Assembly (NCBI RefSeq): GCF_963576675.1
Contig: NC_088913.1
Span: forward strand, 77,809,001-77,873,000
Reading direction: 5' to 3'
DNA length: 64,000 nt
DNA from: Euphorbia lathyris
Taxonomy: Eukaryota > Streptophyta > Magnoliopsida > Malpighiales > Euphorbiaceae
Position 1 is the first letter of the stretch. Each line of letters opens with the position of its first letter. The notes beneath the pieces are model-generated. The model saw only the letters and a list, made by a program, of their open reading frames with translations, was not told where the DNA came from and searched no databases. The position numbers and the translations under genes were made by a program. Positions 44,371 through 55,439 of the stretch are shown one piece after another.

Positions 44371-44784
44371 TTGATACAATCAATCAAGAAAATAATTGTG
44401 TCATTACGGTTAAGAACCATAACAACGAATCAAAATGGTGGAACTGGGATTGGTATCGATAATCGTGGTGCTAATCGCGATACGATCGTCGATTTTATTC
44501 ACGACATCATATGGAACAACGACGATAACCAAGATGCAAGAAATCATGTGATTCTATCGGAGAACGAGGACATAGATCAGTTCTTGCATATGGTTGCCTC
44601 TATCATAAGTTTGGATGATGTGAAAATGTTCTCGATACTCTTTTACAGGATTTCTATGCAATTGATCAGTAGAGATTACTTGATGCATGGTGATCCGTTT
44701 ATTGGCTTACGAAATAGAGAATCAAGCAATTTCCTTCAGGTGTCATGGAGCGAAGGAACTAGAGCTCTTTTCCTGACTCATTGA
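44371..44784 (+). other. 137-codon open frame of unknown nature
   Basis: This open frame has an Asp/Asn-rich first half (RGANRDTIVDFIHDI, WNNDDNQDARN) and no domain I can name. Composition is more balanced than the flanks and it lies just upstream of a copia remnant, so it may be part of a decayed retroelement. I cannot support a function or claim it is a gene. Confidence 0.25.
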
Positions 44785-45234
44785 GTATGAATGCAATGGG
44801 TAAAGATAATAGGCCCCCCTCTCGGAATCATGATGAATGATCTCACCCTTAAATGCAGAAGGTAGAGTGTACTCGGGATCACGACCGTAATTCCATCATA
44901 GATGCCCTTTAATAGGGCTATCCTAAGGAATTTTACGAGGTTCCAAGCACAAGATTCTGAGGATCAGAACACCCAATACTACTTCGGATTCAGCTACATT
45001 AGAGCCTCTCCCCAACCCAAATTTCTAAAATCAAGACCCAATAAGGCCTCTTGACTTAGGATCATTCAGGCATCATTACTCTTACAAAGGCTTAGTATGC
45101 GCGCCTCATGACTATGTTTGATGACAAGCCTCCTACATTTGTTGGGAGTGTTATGAGTTCAGGTATTCCTCAACCTAATTTTTCTTTAATTTGTAATACT
45201 CAGTTCAATTCTTTACTTGATCTTTCAAATGTTT

Positions 45235-46240
45235 GGATATGAGACAGTGGTGCAACTGATCATATTGTTAAAGATCTTGTTTATTTTGAGTCTATCAAAG
45301 ATGTTGTTAGTATTATTGTGAATTTGCCTAATGGACAACGGATAGTGGTCAATAAAATAGGGAATGTTAAAGTCAAAGCTCATTTGCTGTTGTATAATGT
45401 CTTTTATTTAACAACATTTATCTTAAATATTATATCAATTAATAAGTTGACATCACATTCAAATATATACAATGTGTGTTTACTTCTGGCATGTGTCTCC
45501 TACAGGACACCAATCTTCTGCAAACGATGGGTTCAAGTAGTTGTGGCAATGGATTATATTTTTTTACCACATGACCATTTTGTTCCTTCCACCTCCATGT
45601 TGTCTACTATTAATAGTACACATGTTATTGTTTTCCCTATTTCAGATAATAAGCCTTTCTGTGATGAAACGTTGTGGCATTATAGATCAGGGCATTTCCT
45701 TGTTTCTAAGACGAGTTTGATGTCTTCCATTCCTATGTCTATTGATAATAAGTCTAAGGATTGTTTTGATTGCTTTATCTTTCCACTAGCAAAGATGAAG
45801 ATATTGAGTTTCGTGTTAGTATTACGAAGACTACTGCTATTTTGGATTTAGTATATTTGGATTTATAGGGTCCTTTTTCTACTGATTCTAATCCTGGTTA
45901 TAAATATTTATTTACTATAATAGATGATTACATTCGTGTTACTTGGCTATATCTTCTTAAGACTAAGTTGCAAGCACAAAAGTTTGTTGAGGGGCTTTAT
46001 AACTATGTGCAAGTACATTTTCATGTTTATATTAGAAGTATTCGTACAGATAATGCTCTTGAATTACAACGGCTTGATTTATGTAACAATAAGGGTATTA
46101 TTCATCAAATGGCTTGTCCAAATACTCCTCAACAGAACAATATATTAGAAAGAATGCATCAACATTTACTTTTAGTAGCTAGATCTCTTAGGCTTCAAGA
46201 AGCGTTGCCTATACACTTTTGAGTTGATTGTATGATGCAT
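45235..46240 (+). pseudogene. copia protease, GAG-pre-integrase and integrase remnant
   Basis: Protease motif DSGATDH at 45243-45263 is preceded by WI and a TGA. A frame change follows near 45480, where the reading becomes CLLQDTNLLQTMG and CGNGLY as in copia. LWHYRSGH of the pre-integrase region is at about 45672-45695. Integrase starts after a TAG in YLDL*GPFST, and its three catalytic positions are visible: TIIDDY (Asp), RTDNALE (Asp) and QQNNILERMH (Glu). It stops at 46220. Integrase would join element DNA to the chromosome, but this copy is inactive because of its stops. Confidence 0.85.
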
Positions 46241-46268
46241 GTTGCTCACAGAAGTATGAATTGAATCT

Positions 46269-46949
46269 GTGGCACATAGTCCTGTTTTAAAGTCTACTAG
46301 GGTCAAGAATCCTCATACTTATTTGATGAATTATCATATATTCAGTTATCACATGATGTCTTATCATCTAGCAATGTTCTTTATCCTTTGCATGATGTGG
46401 TTTTTATGCTCAGTTGTTTTTGTTTTTGCTCACATGTCATATGTGTTAAATTTAACTGTTATACCTGAACCAAAGTCTTATAAAGAAGCAATAAAGCATT
46501 CATGTTGGCAAGAGGCCATGGATAAAGAATTAGATACGGGGGGCGCCTGGCTGTCTAGGTTTACCCAGAACCTTGGGTTGGGCTCTTCCTTTTCTGCGGA
46601 GCTTTGGGGCATTCTCTCTAGTATCAAGCTTGCCAAGAGTCTGGGTTTGAAGATGTTATCTGTTGAATCTGATAACATTGAGGCCATCAATATGATTTCA
46701 GACAATCATGCTATTTTTCGGAATAGTTGTAACCTCATTAGAGCTATTAAAAGACTTTGCTCCTTCTTTGAGTTCATTAAGTTCAGCCACATCTTCAGAG
46801 AGCAAAACCGGGTTGCTGATCGCTTGGCGGCGGCTGGTCATTCAGGGTTGCTGGGTGTCACTACCCTTTCTGAGCCTCCTTCCTTTCTCTCGTCTCTTCT
46901 TTTAGAAGATAGGATCGGGGTCAGTCTTCCCAGGCTGATCCCGGGTTAG
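46269..46949 (+). pseudogene. chimeric frame: copia RT start fused to LINE RNase H
   Basis: A 226-codon frame begins in copia linker sequence and enters the copia RT start (PEPKSYKEAIKHSCWQEAMD). At about 46540 it passes without a stop into LINE RNase H (GGAWLSRFTQNLGLGSSFSA, VESDN, FREQNRVADRLAAAG) and ends at the LINE ORF2 stop. The fusion results from the LINE landing in frame. No sign of function was seen; the RNase H part lacks its first catalytic Asp because of 5' truncation. Confidence 0.85.
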
Positions 46950-46992
46950 GTTTCCTTTGTTTGTTTTTCCTTTCCTGTTTCCACCAAAAAAA
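46541..46992 (+). mobile_element. 5'-truncated L1-type LINE, copy 4, inside copia
   Basis: It starts within the RNase H domain and ends in AAAAAAAA at 46985-46992. The copia text breaks after AAAGAATTAGATAC (to 46538) and resumes with a second GATAC then TTTGGATATGACTAATACTT, so (A)GATAC is the duplicated target. Its tail and C-terminus (LLLEDRIGVSLPRLIPG) match copies 1-3. Confidence 0.9.
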
Positions 46993-48130
46993 AGATACTT
47001 TGGATATGACTAATACTTGGGTTATCACTGAGCTACCTAAAGGAAGCTCCCGGTAGGATGTCGATAGGTTTTGGAAAGGTATAAAGCCCATTTGGTAGCA
47101 AAAGGCTATACTCAGTTAGAAAATATAGATTATTTATTTCCACAGTTGTGAAATTAACTAGTGTGAGGTTAATTCTTTCTATTGCTGTTATATTTAATTG
47201 GCCATTGTTACAATGTAATGTAAACAATGCATTCTTACATGGGGAATTGAATGAAGAGGTTTATGGAACCTCCTTTGGTTTGAAAATGCCTAAATCATAC
47301 ATGGTTTGTAAGTTATAAAAATAATTTTATGGTTTGAAACAATCTAGCAAACAATGGTTTGCTCGTTCATCTGTTTTCTTGATTAACCATGGATATGAGC
47401 AGTGCATTTCAGACCATTCTTTGTTCATTAAACATCATCAAGGTTTGATAAGTGCGTTATTAGTTTATGTTGATGATATTTTTTTAACAGGTACCAATAT
47501 CCATGATATTGAATTTATTAAGACATCTTTAGATGCAGAGTTCAAGATCAAGGACTTGGTTACTTTGAAATATTTTTTGGGCTTTGAAATAGCTAGGACT
47601 GTTAATAGTATTAGTATTTCACCAGGAAAATATGTTTTAGAGTTATTGGAAGATGTCGACTTTTTAGGGTGCAAACTTATTTCTACTCCTATGGAATCAA
47701 CTCTTAGATTATCACAACACGAGGCCATTGTTTCCTGATCCTCAGATATACATGATATTGATTGACAAGTTGGTTTATTTGACTAGCACCAGGCTTGATC
47801 TTATCTTTGTACTGAATGCATTGAGTTAGTTCCTTGAAAATCCAACATCAGTCCACCTCCAAGCAGCTTTTAGGATTTTGCATTATGTTAAAGGTGATCC
47901 AGGAAAGGTGTTGTTCTTTCCAGCAAAGGGTCCTAATCAACTTAGAGCCTTTTCCGATGCAGACTAGGCGACCTGTGTTGATACTAGAAGGTCCATGATT
48001 GGTTATGGTGTTTTTTTTGGCAATTCCCTAATCTCTTGGAAGAGTAAAAAACAACCAACATTCTCTACTTATAGGATTAACCAAACCTCTTCCAGTGTCC
48101 TCTGCTTTACAGTTAGCTAATATCTTCACA
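46993..48130 (+). pseudogene. copia reverse transcriptase and RNase H remnant
   Basis: RT resumes with TNTWVITELPKG. After several broken frames, 47334-47738 encodes SVFLINHGYEQCISDHSLF, the catalytic YVDD at 47466-47477, and KDLVTLKYFLGFEIA. RNase H follows with [14 protein letters not shown] (TAG for the expected W) and [12 protein letters not shown], then a small deletion before LANIFTKSL. It is inactive. Confidence 0.85.
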
Positions 48131-48198
48131 AAGTCTTTGCTTGTGAAGTTGTTTTTACCGTTAGTAATCAAGCTGGCAGTGCAAGGCATTTACTCTCC

Positions 48199-48212
48199 AG
48201 CTTGAGGGGAGG
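48199..48212 (+). other. copia polypurine tract
   Basis: CTTGAGGGGAGGT follows the RNase H end and precedes LTR-like TAATAGGATTAG, the position of the plus-strand priming tract in copia elements. Confidence 0.7.
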
Positions 48213-48450
48213 TAATAGGATTAGAAATAGAGCAAAGCACATTGTTTTGTTATAGGACTAATGCACATCGTTTTGGATTTAAGGTGCATAACGACTAGTT
48301 TAGGAAAGAAATGGCATATGAGGAAGATAATTGTTAGTTGTAACTTTATTTTTCGATTCTGGATTTATGGTTCTTCTTCATCCTTGTATTCTATGTAATT
48401 CTCTCACAATTGTGTGTTTATATTCAATCAATTCCATTACTTCTTGTTAA
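48213..48450 (+). repeat. probable copia 3' LTR
   Basis: The sequence after the purine tract has no coding content and ends near ATTCCATTACTTCTTG, typical of short copia LTR ends. Without a 5' copy the limits are approximate. Confidence 0.45.
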
Positions 48451-49589
48451 AATTACTAACGAAGTTGTTGTTCGAGCCAATGACATGAGATATATTGATA
48501 TGATTGTTCAAACTATATAATCAAATCGAGGCCTCCTCTTTTGCTTCTGTTAACTTTATTCTCCACTTCTCCTAGAATCCTTTTGGATGATTTTTTTTCA
48601 TCTTATATTAGATGTGAAGGTTTTTTTCTTAATTAATACATGATTATCTTTCTAAAAACAAGGGTTATCAATATTTAAAAAAAATGAAAGTTAGAACAAC
48701 CATCACTTTGTATATGATAAAAGTTTTGGGAGAAAAAACTCTCAAAACAATCTAATTCTCATACCTTATAATTACTTTTGAAATTGAAATACATATTAGT
48801 TAGGAACAAACATTAGGTAAATAGAGGGAAGACTTTATGATTAATAAAATGTTGGCAACTCAAGAATATTAGTTCTACCATAATAATAATAATGTATAAT
48901 TAATTTTAATTACCAACATTTAGTTCTCATATTCTACTATGTATTTTTTTTATTTGTCCGATTTCTCGGTTTGAGGCTCATTAGGTACTTTTTTGGTGAA
49001 TTCTCTTCCAAATAAAGCTGTTTGTGTACACTATGAAACGAAATCGAGATCTAGTTTAAACGATTTGAGGAACTTAATCACTCAAACCAACCTTAATTGA
49101 TTAAAATGTATATTATTAATAATGTGAGTAATATTATATGTAATAGATATTTTTTTTTTTTATTATTGTTAATTTGGTGTATAGATACATGGTCCCCCTT
49201 TGTATCTCACTAACTCCTATCTTTAATCATTAGCTCTCCCACCATTTTCAAAGCTAATTATTATATTTGGTATAAGAACACTACTTGCCTTTACTAACTA
49301 ATCAAAGTTTTTATTAATTAATTAACTCATCCATGCTCCTTAATATAACACTTAACTACTTTTTCATTTTTAATTTTGTTTTCATTTTTTACATAAAATA
49401 TTAAATATTCTTGTCACGTTTGTTTATCATATTTCTTCAGTAATCAGTTATTTTTATTTAATTGCTATTTATTTCCAGAAGTAAAATAATTGACTATAAT
49501 TCTCTTAAAAAAAATAATTGCCTATGGTACGTACAATATATAACAAATAATATTAGGTCTTCCCATTGACTTCAACATTTTATCTTATT
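48451..49589. other. AT-rich intergenic DNA, no gene seen
   Basis: No coding or element signature was recognised. Confidence 0.5.
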
Positions 49590-49594
49590 CTTTG

Positions 49595-51161
49595 GTGCCG
49601 TTTGGTTCGTGGAATAGAATGGAATAGAATAGAATGGTTATTCCAAAGTAATAGAATAGCAAAGAATGGAATAGAAATTCTTAGGAATTACTATTCCTAT
49701 GTTTGGTTGATGGAATAAGGTAGAATGGAATAGATAATTTTTTTATTAAAAAGACAATATTATCCTCAAATGTAATTTCTTATTTATTTTAAAATTTTAA
49801 TTTTTTACTATAAATTGTTCAAATATTTAATATATATTATTTTAAAAAATATATAAAAAATAGAAAAATGAGAAACACGAAAGACGAAAGACGAAAAAAC
49901 ACGAAAAATACATTAAAAATGAAAAAACAATAAGAACATGAAAACGGAAAAATTGTAAAAACACGAAAAAAGAGAGGTAAACAAAACAAAATGTAAAAGC
50001 GCAAAAAAAAACATTAAAAACACAAAAACAAAAGAAAAAAATGAGATAAAAGTGGAAAAGGGTGAAAACACGAAAACATATAAACGTGTTAACACAAAAA
50101 AAAAAACACACACGCAAAATATGAAAAAACACAAAAAAATGTGCAAACGGTAAAAAACACAAAAACATGAAAAAAGTGGAAAACGCGAAAATGTGAAAAA
50201 AAATGAAAAACGTGAAAAAATCGAAAAACACGAAAACATGAAAAAGTGTTAAAAACACGAAAAATGCGTTTGTAACGTTTTTTATGTTTTTCCGTGTTTC
50301 CCAAGTTTTCTTGTTTTTTCCGTTTGTTCACGTTTTCGTATTTTTCACGTTTTGTCATGTTATTGTGTTTTATTTTGCATTTTTTCGATTTTTCACGTTT
50401 TAGTTTTTCGGTTTTCCTCTTTTTGTTTTTTTTCGCGTTTTTGTATTTTTCGTATTTTGTTACTTTTTCGTGTTATTCACGTTTTTCCATGTTTTTCGTA
50501 TTTTTTCATATTTTTTTTGTTTTTAACGTTTTCGTGTTTTGTTTGCGTTTTTCGCATTTTCATGTTTTTCACATATTGTCAAGTTTTTGTGTTTTAGCAT
50601 TTTTCGTATTTTTTCGCATTTTCGTGTTTTTATTTTTCACGTTTTTTAATATTTCGTGTTTTGTCACTTTTTCGCGCTATTCCTATTTTGTATTTTTCGT
50701 GTGTTTGCTTCTTTTTTGCGTCTTCGTGTTTTTTGCATTTGTTCACGTTTTCATGTTTTTCGCGTATTTTATTTTTTGCATATTCTCGTGTTTGTAACAT
50801 TTTCACATTTTTCGTGTTTCATATTTTTCGTATTTTTACATTTTTTAACGTTTTCGTCATTTTTCCATTTTTCACGTTTTATATGATATAAATTATGGAT
50901 TGACCAAAATTTATAAGATTTGGGAAAGTGATTAGAGAGAAGATTGAGGATTTAATGGAGGATAATTTTGTAAATTACAAAAATATAATATTAGGAATAG
51001 GTTATTCCTAACCTAAATTGAAGAATAGCTATTCCATGAAATCAAGGAATAGGGATTCCATGGAATAGCTATTCCATAAAAAAATCAACCAAAGGTGAGA
51101 ATAGCTATTCTTTAGGAATAGGCTATTCTATTCCCCCTCTATTCCGCGAACCAAACGAGCC
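49595..51161. mobile_element. foldback-like DNA transposon with oppositely oriented A/T-tract arrays (1567 bp)
   Basis: The termini GTGCCGTTTGGTTCGTGGAATAG and, inverted, GGCTCGTTTGGTTCGCGGAATAG are about 20-bp inverted repeats. The subterminal 150-250 bp on both sides is rich in GGAATAG / CTATTCC words. A 5-bp CTTTG lies at both edges (49590-49594 and 51162-51166). The interior is the quasi-repeat array described separately. No transposase was seen. The termini resemble those of common plant MITEs; the superfamily is uncertain because the duplication length is ambiguous. Confidence 0.75.
49855..50882. repeat. about 1-kb array of 8-10-bp units, inverted at its centre
   Basis: From 49855 to about 50275 the plus strand is built from GAAAAACAC / CACGAAAAA-type units. 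From about 50276 to 50882 it is the opposite strand version, TTTTTCGTG / TTTTCACG. Units vary in the two or three non-A/T bases (CG, CAC, GTG, CGC). The result is a large imperfect inverted repeat with A-tracts every 8-10 bp. The phenylalanine-rich open frames here are by-products of TTT/TTC repeats. Confidence 0.85.
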
Positions 51162-51166
51162 CTTTG

Positions 51167-51439
51167 AGTTTAGAATTGGAACTATCTGAGTTATTTTATT
51201 CTACTTTAGTCATAACTCATAACAAGTATTTCTTTTATTCAAATCCTGATAATTAAGAACATAATATTAATTTCATTTCATAAAAAAAAAATAAAAATTT
51301 CAAACTTCTAATTATTTTCCATTCACGTATTTAGATATAAAAGGATATAATAAATTACTATGCATGACAACGAAAAAAATATACTACATCCCATAAGATA
51401 CGTCTAGTTGACTTCAAGTTTTGTTTATCTTCTTCTTTA
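51167..51439. other. AT-rich intergenic DNA, no gene seen
   Basis: No feature was recognised between the foldback element and the CTCG-rich blocks. Confidence 0.5.
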
Positions 51440-52175
51440 AAAGTTATTATATCTAGGGTATAAACGAGTCTTGATAGTTCGCAAACTATTCGAGTTCGGT
51501 TTGGTAAAAGCTCGATCAAAGTTCGGCTCGATAGGGCTCGACTCGAGTTCAGGATCGGCTTGAGCACTAACGAGCTGAGTCCGAGCTTCCTTAGGTTCGG
51601 CTCGAAAGCTCGCGAACAGACTCGATTACTTTTAATTACTATATATATTTCATTTTATATATATATATATATTTCATTGGTTATTATTAGTTTTCATCAC
51701 AATTCACAATTCAAATAAGGTTTAACTCATAAAAAAAGACATAAAAAAAAATTAAGACATTTGAGTCTTTAGCTAGACAATTAAGTTTTAATAAAAAACA
51801 AAATACATTACAAACTTTAATATATATATCATTGTTTGAAATTTTTTTCCGAGTTTGTGTTTTCTGACCATAAGTATCATCTACTATTCTGGAATCTTGA
51901 CAATAACATGATTGTTTTTCTTTATAAATATTTAAACTCATATGGAGTATGTTATAAGGGTTTTTTGTTTTTTACGCTACTTATTATATGCATGTATGAT
52001 GAATTTGGTTTAAGCTCGTTAGAAGCTCGATAAAAGCTCAGCTCGGTCAAAGCTCGGTCAGATTCGGTCAAAGCATGGTTCGGTCAAAACTCAGTTCGAG
52101 AGGGCTTGGCTCTAGATATTAACCAGCTAATATCGAGCCTACCTAGGGTTCGGTTTGGCTCTGCTCTTTTACATT
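51440..52175. repeat. two GCTCG/TTCGGCTCG-rich blocks around an AT-rich core
   Basis: Blocks at 51460-51630 and 52005-52170 are dense in GCTCG, TTCGG and AAAGCTCGGTC words and flank 370 bp of AT-rich DNA. Such word-rich ends are common in plant repeats. They may be the two ends of one DNA element, but I could not define termini or a duplication. Confidence 0.4.
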
Positions 52176-53011
52176 AGGAATTTTCATTAATTTCCTTATA
52201 AGTTATAAGTGAATATTTAATTTATGCATGTATTTTTTTTTTTTTTTTTGTGTGTGATACTGGATTTATATATTTAATGAATTTAGGTAGACTAAAATTA
52301 GAAAAAAAGAGTCAAAAAGAGTGAGACAGAGAGCATATATATATTAATTGATGAAATAAAAGTTGAAAGAAATATGAAAGAGATGAAGATGGGACCTTTA
52401 ATAATCCCACTAAAAATAAAAACCATATAAATCTGTTTTATTTACTTAATCATAAGCTAACAGGCGCTAATGACGCTATCAATCAAATTGGATGCTTGTC
52501 TTTCCCTACTTTTTGACTGCACCTAAAATAATTAAAATAGAAAGGATTAGTTCACCAAATATTTGGAAAAATAATAAATTAATTAGTCATTTTCATCACT
52601 TGGGTTTGGGTTTGGGTTTATCCTAACCCAACCCAATTAAAACTTATTTATTCAAAATTATTTACCTCCTGTCACTTTCAAATTTCAAATCTGCCAATTC
52701 TGATTCGTTATATCCATGATGAATCAATTCAGTAAATTATATACATAGTTCCCAAATTTTGTTTTCATTTTCACTGTAGTCCTAAATTTCAAATTTTCAC
52801 TCTAATCTTTAAAATTAGATCTATATTATAACTCTTGAATTTTACATTTTATTAATATAATAATTTAAAATAATTCATTTTAAAGATGATAACTCCATTA
52901 GTTGTTAACTCTCTACTGTATAGTTGATGGACATCAACTTTAATTTTTTAACTTTTTATTTGGAGATTATTTTATTCAGGAAAAAAAAACTCCGAAAATA
53001 TTGATTTGCAA
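52176..53011. other. AT-rich intergenic DNA, no gene seen
   Basis: No coding or element signature was recognised apart from poly(A)/poly(T) runs. Confidence 0.5.
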
Positions 53012-53020
53012 AATAAAAAT

Positions 53021-53491
53021 GATTTAAAATATTATTTGGTCCATGATCTATCTAAAATTATGTCATTTGGCTCCTGACATATTATTTGGTCACATTTGGC
53101 CTTTGACCTATCCCATTTGGTGAAATTTCACCCAATTTGTATGAATACTTAACGGAATCGTTATCTCATTGATAAGTAACGATATTTTGACACTTAAACT
53201 TGAAACGTGATATTTCCTAAAGTCTTTTTTTCCACATTACATGGAAATAATTAATTAGATTAAAAAAAGAAAAAAAAAACAAAAAACAAATCCTAAACTA
53301 AAATCTATTAAGTTCAAGTGTTAAAATATCGTTACTTATCAATGAGATAATGATTCGATTAAGTTTGAATCCAAATTGGGTGAAATTTCACCAATTTGGG
53401 ATAGATCAGGAGCCAAATGTGACCAAATAATAGGTCAGGGGCCAAATTGTAAAATTTTGGATAGATCATGAGCCAAATAGTGTTTTAAGCC
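53021..53491. mobile_element. Mutator-like long-TIR MITE (471 bp)
   Basis: Arms of about 190 bp are inverse copies (the left starts GATTTAAAATATTATTTGG; the right ends CCAAATAGTGTTTTAAGCC). An exact 9-bp duplication AATAAAAAT flanks it (53012-53020 and 53492-53500). It is the same family as 35454-35931 and has no coding content. Confidence 0.9.
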
Positions 53492-53500
53492 AATAAAAAT

Positions 53501-54100
53501 CAGTTGTGATACATAATATTTGATTCTAAATAATTTTAATTGTTAGATTTGTCACTTTGAAATTTTCACTTATAATTTTAATTTGATCAACAATAATAAT
53601 AATAAAAAACTATTATAGTTTTATTATTGATCAAATTACAAAATTCATGGATGATAGTTTCTAGTTTTGAAGTTCAAAAATCATAGTAAAAGAGATTATT
53701 ACAAAGTTCATGATGTCATGGGTTGATGAATATAATTTACCCTAATGAATTAGATAATCAATGTGAAAAAGTTTTGATATAACAAAATATATTTTCACAT
53801 TCATTTTATTAAACTATAATACTACTAATAATGCAACAGTGTTATATTTGTGAGAGAATAATGGACTTAACGTGATAGTATAACATGAAGATTTCTAATT
53901 TCTAAAAAAAAAAAAAAAATGTGAATTGGAATCGTCATAAAATATTTAGTATGATGAAGAAGTTTTTTTGAGTACTAGTTTAATTTTGGTGGAAAAATTA
54001 CTACGCTATAAATTTCAAATTACGCATAAATATTATATATTTCTATCTTTTAATATAAAGGCGGGAAGCTGGCAAAGCAAGCGAAGCTCGGACATTTCAA
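53501..54100. other. AT-rich intergenic DNA, no gene seen
   Basis: No feature was recognised until the LINE remnant. Confidence 0.5.
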
Positions 54101-54229
54101 TTAGGTTGGAACCCTGAAACTAAATCGCAAAGCCAGGTCCAATTTATTAAGAGAAAGAAAAATACAAAAAAAAAAACGAAAAAAAGAGAGATTACATCAC
54201 AAAACGAAATTATTCAACATGACTAAAGT

Positions 54230-54450
54230 CATCATAAATCAAATTTTTGCAAAAATCCAGAGCAGAACTCCACCAATTGATTCCTTCGGCGGTTAGACCG
54301 AACCGAGTAAGAGCATCCGCGATTTTATTACCCTCCTGATAGATATGAGAAACTATAAAATTCATATTGAAGATCTATACCAAACATTCCAATCAATCTT
54401 GACGAATCTCTCACGGAACTACACTGGAAGGAATTCGGAAAAGATTGACA
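54230..54450 (-). pseudogene. LINE RNase H C-terminus (second LINE family)
   Basis: The minus strand reads MNFIVSHIYQEGNKIADAL followed by TRFGLTAEGINWWSSAL and a stop after DDFSHVE. Upstream, REIRQD and LECLV are separated by stops. The SHIYREGN-(K/Q)-(V/I)-AD-AL motif is the end of LINE-type RNase H. It differs from the other LINEs in the window. The 3' noncoding part probably continues to about 54100. Confidence 0.8.
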
Positions 54451-55185
54451 CCATAAATGGAATCATTATATATTTCTATCTTGTAACACAGGTTGAAGAT
54501 TATTTAAATTTTCAAAATGAAGTGAATATATCCCTATTAAAAAAATTAAGTGACTATCAATTTTTGCCACGAATGATACATGGTTTCTTTTTCAAGTCAT
54601 TGAAAAAAAAACATTTATTTTTCATAATATATTAAATTGACCCATATGTGTCTCACACTATAAAACAAAATGTTTAACTAATACAATTTTTAAAAATATA
54701 TAGACTGAAATTAATGTTCTTGTGATTTATGCATGCTCTTAATGGGGGAGACAGATTTAATATTTAATCTGAAATGAAAATATTGTAATTAGTAATGAAA
54801 AGGGACATGTATCAACATACTTCGTCATACTTTCATAGCAAATAGGATAATTTAAAATTAGAAGATAGTCAATGTAATAAATATATAATATTATACTAAA
54901 ATATTATCTTTTTTATTTCTAATTCTCAACTCGTTAATGACTAACTAAGTGAATTTTCTGTAAAAAAAAAAAAAAAAAGTGAATTTTCTGTAAAAAGACT
55001 AAATGAATTTATTCAGTCAACTTTAGATTTATATTCATTAGATCTAAACCTTATGTAGATTTATTCGGTCCAATTCGGTTTGGTTCGGTTTTTAGACTGA
55101 ACCGAACCATGCTCACCCCTAACCGTAGGATCCTAATAAGCTTAAATTTAATGGTAACTAATCAAATTCATTTGGTCTGAATTCA
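54451..55185. other. AT-rich interval separating two LINE pieces
   Basis: The pieces on either side belong to one LINE in one order, and the missing RNase H part should need only about 250 bp. About 500 bp is therefore extra, probably inserted. GGTTCGGTTTTTAGACTGAACCGAACC at 55083-55109 is a hairpin of a kind common in plant repeats. Confidence 0.45.
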
Positions 55186-55189
55186 TACG

Positions 55190-55410
55190 AACGATGTATA
55201 TAGTATCGTTCATGTCCATATTCGCGTCCCTAATATAACTCCATAGCTTTCGTAAAGCATGGAAGATATTCAGAACATTCCCTTAAGAAACTGTAAGGTT
55301 TCGCATATGCCAAATTATCCAAATGAAACGCGCAATTGTAGTCTTCCAAAGATCAACAACATGCACACTAAAAATACAACCCATAGCATTCAAAAATAAA
55401 TTCTTAAAAG
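55190..55410 (-). pseudogene. LINE zf-RVT/linker fragment (second LINE family)
   Basis: The minus strand reads DLWKTTIARFIWIIWHMRN, a TAA, then NVLNIFHALRKLWSYIRDAN. The W-K-x2-I-x3-F-(I/F)-W-x-(I/L)-W-x2-R-N pattern is typical of plant LINEs between the zinc region and RNase H. It is truncated at about 55410, next to the copia remnant. Confidence 0.75.
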
Positions 55411-55439
55411 TTCGATGGTATTAATCCTTGCACCGAAGA

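Larger units (their letters stand above)
45116..48450 (+). mobile_element. decayed Ty1/copia retrotransposon, interrupted by a LINE
   Basis: Copia order protease-integrase-RT-RNase H is readable on the plus strand with stops and frameshifts, followed by a purine tract and LTR-like sequence. Gag and the 5' LTR were not recognised, so the left limit is approximate. A 452-bp LINE sits in the gap between integrase and RT (46541-46992). Confidence 0.85.

Noticed and set aside
49842..50891. Several phenylalanine/serine/cysteine-rich open frames of 70-167 codons
   Set aside because: They are by-products of the TTTTTCGTG-type repeat array; they occur on both strands in several frames and have no domain.
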